A DNA stretch of 64,000 nt from the NCBI GenBank assembly GCA_014655195.1, contig BNBH01000001.1, positions 439,145 through 503,144 of the forward strand, in the 5' to 3' direction. Each line of letters opens with the position of its first letter. Position 1 is the first letter of the stretch. Origin of the DNA: Streptomyces cellulosae. Lineage in GTDB: Bacteria > Actinomycetota > Actinomycetes > Streptomycetales > Streptomycetaceae. Shown here piece by piece: positions 53,025 to 61,954 of the stretch. Below the pieces are notes generated by a model. The model was given only the letters and a program-made list of their open reading frames with translations, had not been told where the DNA came from and searched no databases. The translations under genes and the position numbers were made by a program.

Positions 53025-53821
53025 GTCTCGGAGACGACACGGGCCGGACCCGCACCCGCCTGCCCGAGGCGAGCGGCGACCCGTACGGCGGCGCGCGCAG
53101 AAACGGCCGGTCGTCGTCGCGCAGCCTGGTCACCGTCGTGGGCGTGGTGGTCCTCCTCATCGCTGCGATCGCCTTCGCGAACCGTGGAGGCGGGGATTCC
53201 GACGCGGAGGAGGGCGGCGACGCGCCCAAGGCGGCGGCGACGGCCCCGACGGGCGAGAAGCCGGTCGCGGCGGGCGCGTCCGGCATCCCGGCGGGCTTCG
53301 CCCACGACCGGCAGGGGGCGGAGAGTGCGGCGGCGAACTACGCGGTGGCCCTCGTTTCCGCCGACATCCTCAAGCCGGACCGGCGCGCCGAAATCGTCCG
53401 CCAGGTCTTCGTGGCCGACAAGCAGGCGTCCCTCGAGGACCGGTTCGACAAGGCCTACTCCAAGGAGTTCCTGAGCAGCATCGGCCTGGACGAGAACGGC
53501 AACGCCGCTCCGGGCGAGACCTACGTGTCCCGCACCATGCCGATCGGCACCAAGGTCACCGGCTACTCGGACACGGAGGCCGGCGTCGACGTCTGGTGCT
53601 CCGGTGTGTTCGGCACGGCAGGCGAGAAGACGACCAACCCGGTCACCAGCGACTGGTTCACCATGACGCTGCAGCTGCGCTGGGCCGACGGCGACTGGAA
53701 GGTCGACAGTTTCGCGCAAAAGGACGGCCCCGCGCCCGTCCCCGGGGACGACAAGGCGTCCACCGCCGAGGAGATGGCCAAGGCCGTCCAGGAGTACGGA
53801 GGCTTCACCTATGCCCGGTAG
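53021..53821 (+). CDS. VirB8/TcpC-like conjugation protein
   Basis: 266 aa. Cytoplasmic N terminus, one helix (about 36-53), Gly/Ala linker, then an external domain with SAAANYAVALVSADIL and WFTMTLQLRWADGDWKVDSF, which reads as an NTF2-like fold as in VirB8 and TcpC. In conjugation machines this protein scaffolds the channel outside the membrane. It overlaps the next gene by 11 bp. Confidence 0.8.
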   Translation: MSLGDDTGRTRTRLPEASGDPYGGARRNGRSSSRSLVTVVGVVVLLIAAIAFANRGGGDSDAEEGGDAPKAAATAPTGEKPVAAGASGIPAGFAHDRQGAESAAANYAVALVSADILKPDRRAEIVRQVFVADKQASLEDRFDKAYSKEFLSSIGLDENGNAAPGETYVSRTMPIGTKVTGYSDTEAGVDVWCSGVFGTAGEKTTNPVTSDWFTMTLQLRWADGDWKVDSFAQKDGPAPVPGDDKASTAEEMAKAVQEYGGFTYAR

Positions 53822-55139
53822 CCCGCGCCGCGTACTCAAGCTGGCCACGGCCGTCACAGCCGCGCAGGCCGCGCTGCTCATGGCGGCCACCCGCGCCACG
53901 GCGGCACCCACACCCTCCCCGACCCCGTCGGACGACAACTGCGACCTGATCGTCGGCCCCGCCAAGGACTACTGCGAACGAGGCGAAGGCGGCTCCGGTG
54001 GAGGCGGCGGTGGAGGGCGCTCCACCTTCAACGACCCCACCTCCGCCCTCGACCCCCTCGCCTCCCTCGCCCGCGGCTGCGCCGACGCCGCGTCCTGGAC
54101 GGTCAAGCAGCTCAGCGCCGCCGTCGAGGACACCGCGAAGGTGGACTTCACCAACGACACCTTCCTCCAGCAGTACGCCGTCGTCTTCGCCGCGTCGACG
54201 ATCCTCACCCTGCTCCTCTGGCTGCTCGCGGTCGCCAAGCGGGCGGTCCGCGGCGTGCCGCTCGCCACCGCCCTCTCCGAGGCGATCGGCTTCCTCTGGC
54301 TGACCGTCCTCGCCTCCGCCTTCACCCCGCTGATCCTCTACACCGTCGTCTCCGCGACCGACGGCGTCACCGACGTGCTGGCGAAGGCCACCGGCGACCA
54401 GACGGACACGTTCTTCGGGACGTTCTCCGCCGCCCTGGAGAAGGGCAACGACATCGGCGGCGGCCCGATCATGCTGATCGTCGTCTCCCTCGTCTCCATC
54501 CTCGCCGCCGGCGTCCTCTGGCTGGAGCTGGTGATCCGCGCCGCCCTGCTCTACGTCGGCGCCCTCCTCGGCACCGTCGTCTACGCGGGCCTCGTCGACA
54601 AGAACCTGTGGGGCCACGTCCGCCGCTGGGCGGGCATCATGATCGCCGTGATCATGGTGAAGCCGGTCATCGTGATCGTGCTCGGGCTGGCCGGCGCGCT
54701 CTCCGCCGACGACGGCCCGGACGCCTTCTCCGCCGTGGTCTCGGGCCTCGCGATCATCCTGCTGGCCATCTTCGCCTCGGCGATGATCTACCGCTTCGTC
54801 CCCGGCTTCGGCGACGAGATCGCCGGCTCCCGCAACAACCGCATCATGCAGGGCGCCGAGGGCAAGGCCGCCGCCGTGATCAGCTCCCCGGCCACCCTGG
54901 TCGCCCAGGGCATCAAGACCCACAGCACCCGCGCCGACAACCACGGCGGCGGAGGCCAGTCCTCCGCGCCCCGCCCGTCCAACCCCGCCTCCGGGGGAGT
55001 CGCCGCGCACAGCTCCCGCCCCTCGGGGAGCGGCGGATCCGCCGCAGCGCCCCCGCCCCGGACGGGCAGCCCGGTGAACACCCCGCACGCCGGCACCCGC
55101 AACAGCAGCAACAACCGCACGGGAGGTGAAGGGCGTTGA
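53811..55139 (+). CDS. VirB6/TrbL-like polytopic membrane protein
   Basis: 442 aa. Signal-like first helix (LKLATAVTAAQAALLMA), a Gly-rich linker, then six helices between about 115 and 330, as in VirB6/TrbL channel components. The last 110 residues are Ser/Gly/Pro/Asn-rich and disordered. Its stop overlaps the TTG of the next gene in TTGA after a strong GGGAGGTGA ribosome site. Confidence 0.8.
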   Translation: MPGSPRRVLKLATAVTAAQAALLMAATRATAAPTPSPTPSDDNCDLIVGPAKDYCERGEGGSGGGGGGGRSTFNDPTSALDPLASLARGCADAASWTVKQLSAAVEDTAKVDFTNDTFLQQYAVVFAASTILTLLLWLLAVAKRAVRGVPLATALSEAIGFLWLTVLASAFTPLILYTVVSATDGVTDVLAKATGDQTDTFFGTFSAALEKGNDIGGGPIMLIVVSLVSILAAGVLWLELVIRAALLYVGALLGTVVYAGLVDKNLWGHVRRWAGIMIAVIMVKPVIVIVLGLAGALSADDGPDAFSAVVSGLAIILLAIFASAMIYRFVPGFGDEIAGSRNNRIMQGAEGKAAAVISSPATLVAQGIKTHSTRADNHGGGGQSSAPRPSNPASGGVAAHSSRPSGSGGSAAAPPPRTGSPVNTPHAGTRNSSNNRTGGEGR

Positions 55140-56695
55140 CGACCGAGTCCCATCTGTCCCCCACGGTCACGCCCCGCCGTACGTATCTGATCGGCCGCGC
55201 CCGGCCGAACGCGATCGTCGGCCGCAATCGCGAGACCGGTGAGATCGCGCTCATCGTCATCGGCGCGTTCCTCGGCATGATGTGCGGGCTCCTCGTCCCC
55301 GTCCTGTCCGTGCGGATCGTGCTGCTGGCAGGCCTGCCGATGCTCGCGCTCGCCGCCGTGTACGTGCCGTACAAGCACCGCACGTTCTACAAGTGGTTCG
55401 AGATCAACCGCAGTTACAAGCGCACCCTGCGCCGCGGCGCCACCTACCGCTCCGGCGTCATCGAGGCCGGCACCCGGCTCGACGGCCGCGAGATCGAGGT
55501 CGGCCCGCCGCCCGGCATCGGCAGGATCACCTGGCTGTCCGCGCCGTTCGGCCCGGACGAGATCGCCGTGCTGCTGCACGCGGACCGCAAGACCGTCACC
55601 GCCGCCATCGAGATCGAGGGCCCCGGCGTCGGCCTGCGCGACTCCGAGGACCAGGAGGCCCTCGTCGACCGCTTCGGCACGCTGCTCAAGCACGTGGCCA
55701 ACGGCGACGGCTTCGTCACCCGCATCCAGATGCTCGCCCGCACCCTCCCCGCCGACCCGGACGCGCACGCCAAGGACGTCGCCGTCCGCGGCGACGACAA
55801 GGCGCCCGCCTGGCTCCAGCAGTCGTACGACCAACTCCAGTCGATGGTGTCGACCAGCAGCGAGCAGCACCGCGCGTACCTCGTCGCCTGCATGCACTAC
55901 AACCGCGAACTCGCCGCCGAGGCCACCACGATGGCCCGCGCCATGCGCAGCCAGGGCGGCGGACGCGTCGACCGGGACGCGGGCCTCGCCGTCGTCATGG
56001 CCCGTGAGCTGACCGACATCTGCTCCCGGCTCCAGGAGGCCGACATCCGCGTACGCCAGCCGCTCGGCCAGAGCAGGCTGTCCTCGCTGATCCACTCCAT
56101 GTACGACCCGGACCACCCGATCGACCACATCCAGGCGATGTCCCAGCGCAACGCCTGGCCGGCCGAGCTGGACGCCACGGAGCCCACGTACCTCCAGGCC
56201 AAGACCCGCGAGTCCGCCACCCGCGCCCCCTGGTGCCACGCCACGGCCTGGGTGAAGGAGTGGCCGATGACCCCGGTCGGCGTGAACTTCCTCGCACCGC
56301 TCCTCGTCCACACCCCGGACGTCATCCGCACGGTCGCCGTCACGATGGACCTCGAACCCACCGAGGTCGCCATCGAGCGCATGCTCACCGAGAAGACCAA
56401 CGACGAGGCGGAGGCGTCCCGCGCCGCCAAGATGAACCGCACCGTCGACCCCCGCGACGTCGCCGCGCACAGCAGGCTCGACCAGCGCGGCGAGGACCTC
56501 GCCAGCGGCGCCGCGGGCGTCAACCTGGTCGGCTACATCACCGTCTCCTCCCGCACACCCGAGGCCCTGGCCCGCGACAAGCGGACGATACGGGCCTCGG
56601 CCGGAAAGTCGTACCTGAAGCTGGAGTGGTGCGACCGCGAGCACCACCGCGCGTTCGTGAACACTCTCCCGTTCGCCACCGGCATTCGTAGGTAG
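55136..56695 (+). CDS. SCO6880/PrgI-VirB4 N-terminal-type protein
   Basis: 519 aa, TTG start. Two helices (about 38-80) after RRTYLIGRARPNAIVGRN correspond to the PrgI/VirB3 part; the rest is the alpha/beta N-terminal half of VirB4 without nucleotide-binding motifs. Together with the next gene it makes up a VirB4 split into two polypeptides. Actinobacterial conjugative elements show the same split. Likely inner-face partner of the ATPase. Confidence 0.82.
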   Translation: MTTESHLSPTVTPRRTYLIGRARPNAIVGRNRETGEIALIVIGAFLGMMCGLLVPVLSVRIVLLAGLPMLALAAVYVPYKHRTFYKWFEINRSYKRTLRRGATYRSGVIEAGTRLDGREIEVGPPPGIGRITWLSAPFGPDEIAVLLHADRKTVTAAIEIEGPGVGLRDSEDQEALVDRFGTLLKHVANGDGFVTRIQMLARTLPADPDAHAKDVAVRGDDKAPAWLQQSYDQLQSMVSTSSEQHRAYLVACMHYNRELAAEATTMARAMRSQGGGRVDRDAGLAVVMARELTDICSRLQEADIRVRQPLGQSRLSSLIHSMYDPDHPIDHIQAMSQRNAWPAELDATEPTYLQAKTRESATRAPWCHATAWVKEWPMTPVGVNFLAPLLVHTPDVIRTVAVTMDLEPTEVAIERMLTEKTNDEAEASRAAKMNRTVDPRDVAAHSRLDQRGEDLASGAAGVNLVGYITVSSRTPEALARDKRTIRASAGKSYLKLEWCDREHHRAFVNTLPFATGIRR

Positions 56696-56709
56696 GGGCT
56701 GAGCTGAAG

Positions 56710-58119
56710 ATGCGGGATCCGCTGTCCGTCGTCACCGACGCCTTCACGTCCTTCCTGTTCGGGAAGGTCGAGACGACCCGGCTGCCGGTGCGCACGTCCA
56801 CGGGCCAGGCGCAGGCGGTGTACCTGCCGACCGCCGCGCCCGGCCTCGGCGACTCCGGCGTCATCATCGGCCGCGAGGTCTACTCCGGGAAGGGCTACAT
56901 CTACGACCCCTTCCAGCTCTACGGCCAGCAGCTCCCGGCCCCCCACTGGCTGGTCCTCGGCGAGTCCGGGAACGGCAAGTCGGCACTGGAGAAGACGTAC
57001 GTCCTGCGCCAGCTCCGCTTCCGCGACCGCCAGGTCGTCGTCCTGGACGCGCAGGGCGAGGATGGCGTCGGCGAGTGGAACCTCATCGCGCAGGAGCTGG
57101 GCATAACGCCCATCCGGCTGGACCCGATGGCCGCCCTGGACCACGGCATCCGGCTCAACCCGCTCGACCCGTCCATCACCACGACGGGCCAGCTGGCGCT
57201 GCTGCGCACCATCATCGAGGTCGCCATGGGCCACGGCCTGGACGAGCGCTCCGGCTTCGCCCTGAAGGTCGCGCACGCCTACGTCAACGAGACCATCGTC
57301 GAACGCCAGCCGGTGCTGTCCGACATCGTCGAGCAGCTCCGCCACCCGGAACCGGAGTCGGCGGAGGCGATGAACGTCGCCATAGACGACGTCCGGGCGT
57401 GGGGCCTGGACGTCGCGCTGGTCCTCGACCGCCTGGTCGACGGTGACCTGCGCGGCATGTTCGACGGCCCGACGACCGTCGGCATCGACCTGGACGCCCC
57501 GCTCATCGTCTTCGACCTGTCCCACATCGACCGCAACTCCATCGCCATGCCGATCCTCATGGCGATCGTCGGGGTGTGGCTGGAGCACACGTGGATCCGC
57601 CCCGACCGGAAGAAACGCATCTTCCTGGTCGAGGAGGCCTGGCACATCATCAACAGCCCGTTCGTGGCGCAGCTGTTCCAGCGGCTGTTGAAGTTCGGCC
57701 GGCGCCTCGGCCTGTCCTTCGTCGCGGTCGTCCACCATCTGTCCGACGTGGTGGACGGAGCGGCGGCGAGGGAGGCCGCGGCCATCCTGAAGATGGCCTC
57801 CACCCGCACCATCTACGCCCAGAAGGCGGACGAGGCACGGGCCACGGGCCGGGTGCTCGGCCTGCCCAGGTGGGCCGTGGAGATCATCCCGACGCTCACC
57901 CCGGGCATCGCGGTCTGGGACGTCAACGGCAACGTCCAGGTGGTCAAACACCTGGTCACCGAGACGGAACGCCCGCTGGTCTTCACCGACCGCGCGATGA
58001 CCGAGTCGTCCGCCGACCTCGCCGACGACGCCCTGCGCGCCGCCGAACTGGAGGCCGAGGAGCGGGCGGCGGCCTTCGTGGAGCAGCACGTCGGGGACTC
58101 CGAGTCGACGGTGGCGTAG
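56710..58119 (+). CDS. VirB4-like secretion ATPase
   Basis: 469 aa. Walker A GESGNGKSA (84-92), Walker B IFLVEEAW with E308/E309, and the later VVHHLSDV sensor and Gln-like region KMASTRTIYAQK. It is the C-terminal motor half of VirB4/TraE family and should drive substrate or pilin movement. Intact motifs show that the cluster is under selection. It follows the PrgI-like gene by 14 bp. Confidence 0.9.
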   Translation: MRDPLSVVTDAFTSFLFGKVETTRLPVRTSTGQAQAVYLPTAAPGLGDSGVIIGREVYSGKGYIYDPFQLYGQQLPAPHWLVLGESGNGKSALEKTYVLRQLRFRDRQVVVLDAQGEDGVGEWNLIAQELGITPIRLDPMAALDHGIRLNPLDPSITTTGQLALLRTIIEVAMGHGLDERSGFALKVAHAYVNETIVERQPVLSDIVEQLRHPEPESAEAMNVAIDDVRAWGLDVALVLDRLVDGDLRGMFDGPTTVGIDLDAPLIVFDLSHIDRNSIAMPILMAIVGVWLEHTWIRPDRKKRIFLVEEAWHIINSPFVAQLFQRLLKFGRRLGLSFVAVVHHLSDVVDGAAAREAAAILKMASTRTIYAQKADEARATGRVLGLPRWAVEIIPTLTPGIAVWDVNGNVQVVKHLVTETERPLVFTDRAMTESSADLADDALRAAELEAEERAAAFVEQHVGDSESTVA

Positions 58120-58141
58120 GAACGGCGCAGGAGGGGGACGC

Positions 58142-59623
58142 GTGAGACCGGACGAGCGGCGCGGGCACGACGGCGGCCAGAACGGCGGCATCCCGGACGG
58201 ACTGCTGGTCGGGGTGCTCGCGTTCCTCCTCGGCATGACGGCGATGGTGTGGACGGCCACCGGCTTCGCGGGCCTCTTCGCCCACGGCCGCTGGCCGTCC
58301 GGCCTCACCTTCACCCGCACCCCGCTCGCCATGCGCCACCTGATCGCCGAACCGCACGACCTCCCCGGCGCCTGGCCCGACACCCCGCCCGCCGACCTCT
58401 CCGGCTACGGCCTCTTCTGGGGCCTGCTCATCGGCCAGCTGATGATCCTGGTGGTCCTCACCGTGTTCGTCCTGGGCACGGTGGCCCGCTGGAGGGCGGT
58501 ACGGGCACGACGGCGGGAGGAGGCGGCGGTGCCGCGGGCGCCCGAGCCTCCGAAGGAGATGCCGGACCCGGAGCCGGTGCCTGTTCCGAAGCCGGCGCCT
58601 GAGCCTGCGCCTTTGACGGAGCCTGCCCCGACGCCGGTGCACGAGGTCCCCGCCCCCAGGCCCCCCGAGCCGGACCCTCAACCCCTCGCGGAGACGACCA
58701 CCCCCGGCCTCCACTACGGCCCCCCGGCCACCCGCCACACCACCGCCGCGCAGGCCGTACGCGACGCCGAGGGCCCCGCGCTCGTCCTCACGTCCGACCC
58801 GGCCCTCTGGTACGAGACCAAGGACGCCCGCGCCAAGCTCGGCCCCACGCACGTCTACGACCCCACGCACCTGTGCGACACCCCGGCCCGTCTCCACTGG
58901 TCGCCCACCGCCGGCTGCGAGGACAAGGACACGGCGACCGCCCGCGCGGCGGCCCTCCTGGCCCCCGTCCGCCCCACCTCACGGCTCGACCAGCAGCTCG
59001 GCGACACCGCCGAACTCCTCCTCCGCAGCTATCTGCACGCGGCCGCCGTCGACGGCCGCACCGTCCGCCACGTCCACCGCTGGGCGCAGGGCCTCCAGGT
59101 CCAGGACGCGGTACGGGTCCTGCGCACGCATCCCAAGGCGGCGTCCGGCTCCGCGGGCGAGCTGGAGGCGGCGCTCACCGCGCACCCCGAACGCCGTGAC
59201 ATGGCGCAGCAGCTGACGGCGCGTGCGCTGGCGGCCCTCTCCACGGTCAACGTCCGCGAAGCCTGCAATCCGCACCGAAGTGATGCCCTCGCCTTGGATT
59301 CCTTCATCCACGAAGGGGGAACGCTTTACGTCGTGGGCGAATCCATCGAGGATCCGCGCACCGGTCCGGGCGCCATGCCTCTGCTCACGGCGCTCGTCTC
59401 GTACGTGGTCGAGCACGGCCGGCGCATGGCCGAACGGTCATCCTCCGGTCGGCTCGACCCACCACTCACGCTCGTCCTGGACGACGTGGCGGCCGTGGCC
59501 CCTCTCCCCCAGCTCCCTGAGCTGCTCACCGCGGGCCCCGAGCGCGGCATGCCCACGGTGGCCCTTCTGCGCTCCCGCGAACAGGCCCGCGCCCGCTGGC
59601 CGCACGCGGAACTACCCGTCTGA
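58142..59623 (+). CDS. VirD4/TraG-like coupling protein with degenerate P-loop
   Basis: 493 aa, GTG after GGAGGGG. Two N-terminal helices (about 20-44, 91-114), a Pro/Glu linker (125-185), then a TraG/VirD4 core. The region where relatives read GPPRSGKT here reads GPPATRHT (193-200), so the Walker A Lys is replaced by His. TSDPALW, HVYDP and the Walker B LTLVLDD (D447/D448) remain. It may still recruit substrate or act beside the VirB4 motor. Last gene of the cluster. Confidence 0.8.
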   Translation: MRPDERRGHDGGQNGGIPDGLLVGVLAFLLGMTAMVWTATGFAGLFAHGRWPSGLTFTRTPLAMRHLIAEPHDLPGAWPDTPPADLSGYGLFWGLLIGQLMILVVLTVFVLGTVARWRAVRARRREEAAVPRAPEPPKEMPDPEPVPVPKPAPEPAPLTEPAPTPVHEVPAPRPPEPDPQPLAETTTPGLHYGPPATRHTTAAQAVRDAEGPALVLTSDPALWYETKDARAKLGPTHVYDPTHLCDTPARLHWSPTAGCEDKDTATARAAALLAPVRPTSRLDQQLGDTAELLLRSYLHAAAVDGRTVRHVHRWAQGLQVQDAVRVLRTHPKAASGSAGELEAALTAHPERRDMAQQLTARALAALSTVNVREACNPHRSDALALDSFIHEGGTLYVVGESIEDPRTGPGAMPLLTALVSYVVEHGRRMAERSSSGRLDPPLTLVLDDVAAVAPLPQLPELLTAGPERGMPTVALLRSREQARARWPHAELPV

Positions 59624-60169
59624 CTCCGGCCGCTCCACGGCCAGTTCGAGCTCCCGCTCGCCCTTGTCGGGACCCAGCGTGGTGGTGACCCCGGTCTCGG
59701 TGAACCCGGCCTTGCGGTAGGCCCGCAGCGCCCGCGCGTTGTCCTCGTGCACCAGCAACCGCACCCGCTCGGCGCCCTGCGACCACGCCCACTCCAGTCC
59801 GGCGTCGAACAGCACCTCCGTGAGCCCGATCCCCCGGTGCCCCGGCTGCACGTACACCCCGACGAGATGCCCCTGGAGCCGCTCGACGGGCATCCCGGCC
59901 CAGTCCGTGGATCCGGGCTTCTCCATCAGCACGGTGACGGTCCCGACCCACTCCCCGTCGGGCCCCTCGGCGATGATCTGCTGCGCCCCGGACGCCCCTT
60001 CGGCGCTCCGCTCGGCCCGCTCCCGCCAGAAGGAGTCGGGCCGGCCGGCGGCAGCCTCGTAGGTCTCCATGAAGGCGATGGACGCCACGGGATCCCGCAG
60101 CGCCTCGAGCCGCAGGGCCTTGGCCCGGGGCCACTCGTCGACACGCAGGGACCGCACCTGGTAGTTCAT
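59612..60169 (-). CDS. GNAT N-acetyltransferase
   Basis: 185 aa from the ATG at 60169 (TACCGT six bases upstream). Acetyl-CoA loop VYVQPGHRGIGLTEVLF and the C-terminal NARALRAYRKAGF are typical. It acetylates an amine, perhaps of a small toxic compound or a protein N terminus. The 3' end overlaps the converging VirD4-like gene by 12 bp. Confidence 0.88.
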   Translation of the reverse strand: MNYQVRSLRVDEWPRAKALRLEALRDPVASIAFMETYEAAAGRPDSFWRERAERSAEGASGAQQIIAEGPDGEWVGTVTVLMEKPGSTDWAGMPVERLQGHLVGVYVQPGHRGIGLTEVLFDAGLEWAWSQGAERVRLLVHEDNARALRAYRKAGFTETGVTTTLGPDKGERELELAVERPESDG

Positions 60170-60175
60170 GCGGTC

Positions 60176-60181
60176 ACGGTA
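60176..60181 (-). promoter_or_regulatory. -10 box of leaderless promoter, GNAT gene
   Basis: TACCGT (minus strand), six bases before the ATG at 60169. Confidence 0.45.
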
Positions 60182-60260
60182 GTACCGGGGTACCACGGCC
60201 TCCTACGGAATAAGCCCGCCGTCCGACGCCCGCCGCCCCCGCGCCGACGAGCATCGACCC

Positions 60261-61184
60261 ATGATTACCGCGCAGCACCTCACGAAACGCTACGGCGGCA
60301 GGAACGGGAAGACGGCCGTCGGCGATCTGTCCTTCACCGTCCGCCCCGGCACCGTGACCGGCTTCCTCGGCCCGAACGGCGCCGGCAAGTCCACCACCAT
60401 GCGGATGATCCTCGGCCTGGACACCCCGACGTCGGGCAAAGTCACCGTCGGCGGCCGCGCCTACGCCGCCCACCCCGCGCCCCTCACGGAGGTCGGCGCC
60501 CTGCTGGAGGCCCGCTCCGTCCACCCGGGCCGCACCGCCCGCCACCACCTGCGCGGCCTGGCCCTCACCCACGGCCTCCCGAAAAGGCGCGTCGACGAGG
60601 TCCTGGACCTCACCGGCCTCACCGAGGTGGCCGACCGCAGGGTCAAGGGCTTCTCCCTCGGCATGGGCCAACGCCTCGGCATCGCGGCCGCACTGCTCGG
60701 CGACCCGGCCACCCTCGTCCTCGACGAACCGGTCAACGGCCTCGACCCCGAGGGCGTCCGGTGGATCCGCACCCTCCTCAAGTCCCTCGCCGCCGGGGGC
60801 CGCACGGTCCTGGTCTCCTCCCACCTGATGAGCGAGATGGCCCTGACCGCCGACCACCTGATCGTCATCGGCCGCGGCCGCCTCCTCGCGGACACCACGG
60901 TCACCGACTTCGTACGGGACTCGGGAGCATCGGCGGTCCGCGTGGTCACCCCCGCCCCGGACACCCTCACCGCCCTGCTCCGCGCCCCGGGCGTCGACGT
61001 CACGGACACCGCGGAGGCGCTGGAGATCCGCGGCACGACCGCCGAACACATCGGCCGCACCGCCGCCGCCCACGGCATCCCCCTCTTCGAACTCACCCCG
61101 TCCAAGGCCTCCCTGGAGGACGCCTTCATGACCCTCACCCACGACGCCGTCGAGTACTCCGGCCCTCAGGGAGCAGCCGCATGA
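60261..61184 (+). CDS. ABC exporter ATPase
   Basis: 307 aa. Walker A GPNGAGKST, signature FSLGMGQRLG, Walker B LVLDEPVNGLDPEG, switch His SSHLMSE. The FSLGMGQRL variant and GLDPEGVRW are typical of bacteriocin/antibiotic exporters such as BcrA. First of four coupled genes: ATPase, permease, kinase, regulator. Confidence 0.93.
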   Translation: MITAQHLTKRYGGRNGKTAVGDLSFTVRPGTVTGFLGPNGAGKSTTMRMILGLDTPTSGKVTVGGRAYAAHPAPLTEVGALLEARSVHPGRTARHHLRGLALTHGLPKRRVDEVLDLTGLTEVADRRVKGFSLGMGQRLGIAAALLGDPATLVLDEPVNGLDPEGVRWIRTLLKSLAAGGRTVLVSSHLMSEMALTADHLIVIGRGRLLADTTVTDFVRDSGASAVRVVTPAPDTLTALLRAPGVDVTDTAEALEIRGTTAEHIGRTAAAHGIPLFELTPSKASLEDAFMTLTHDAVEYSGPQGAAA

Positions 61185-61954
61185 CTGCCACCTACCGGAT
61201 CACCCCGGCCCGCGTCCTGCGCTCCGAGTGGCACAAGCTGACGACGCTCCGGTCCACCTGGATCGGCCTCGGCCTGACCGTCGTCCTCACCCTCGGCACC
61301 GGCCTGCTCATCGCCGCGAGCTACGAGGGCGGAGGAGGCGACGACGACATCGACACCGTCCTGATGATCCTGCTCGGCATGCAGTTCACCTACGTCGTGC
61401 TGGGCACCCTCGGCGTCCTGACCACGGCCGGCGAACACTCCACCGGCCAGATCCGGGCCACCATGACCGCCGTGCCCGACAGACTGCCGGTGCTCTGGTC
61501 CAAGGCGGCCGTGCTGGCCGGCGCCGGCTTCCTCACCGTGCTCACCGCCAACTTCCTCACCTTCCCGCTGGCGCAGACCTTCCTTGCCGACACCGCGCAC
61601 GCCGCCTCCCTCACCGACCCCGGCGTGGCCCGCGCCCTCGTCACCAACGCCGCAGGCCTCGCTCTTCTCGGCGTCCTCGCCCTGGCGCTCGGCTCGATAC
61701 TCCGCTCCGTCCCGGCAGGCATCGGCGCACTGATCGGCCTCACGATGATCCTGCCGGAACTCCTCCCCCTGATCCCCTACGACGTCGTCGACGACGCCGC
61801 CCGCCACTTCCCCTCCAAGGCCGTCGAGGCCCTCACCTACGCCGACCCCCGGCCCGGCATGCCCTCACCCGGTGCGGCCCTCCTCTCGATGACCCTGTGG
61901 ACGGCGGGAAGCCTCGCCCTGGCGGCGCTCCTGCTCAGGCGCCGGGACGTATGA
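61181..61954 (+). CDS. ABC exporter permease
   Basis: 257 aa, six helices of the ABC-2 kind. It begins with a cytoplasmic LRSEWHKLTTLRSTW, a segment found before TM1 in such permeases. ATGA overlaps join it to the ATPase and to the kinase. It exports an unknown compound, perhaps a peptide antibiotic. Confidence 0.9.
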   Translation: MTATYRITPARVLRSEWHKLTTLRSTWIGLGLTVVLTLGTGLLIAASYEGGGGDDDIDTVLMILLGMQFTYVVLGTLGVLTTAGEHSTGQIRATMTAVPDRLPVLWSKAAVLAGAGFLTVLTANFLTFPLAQTFLADTAHAASLTDPGVARALVTNAAGLALLGVLALALGSILRSVPAGIGALIGLTMILPELLPLIPYDVVDDAARHFPSKAVEALTYADPRPGMPSPGAALLSMTLWTAGSLALAALLLRRRDV

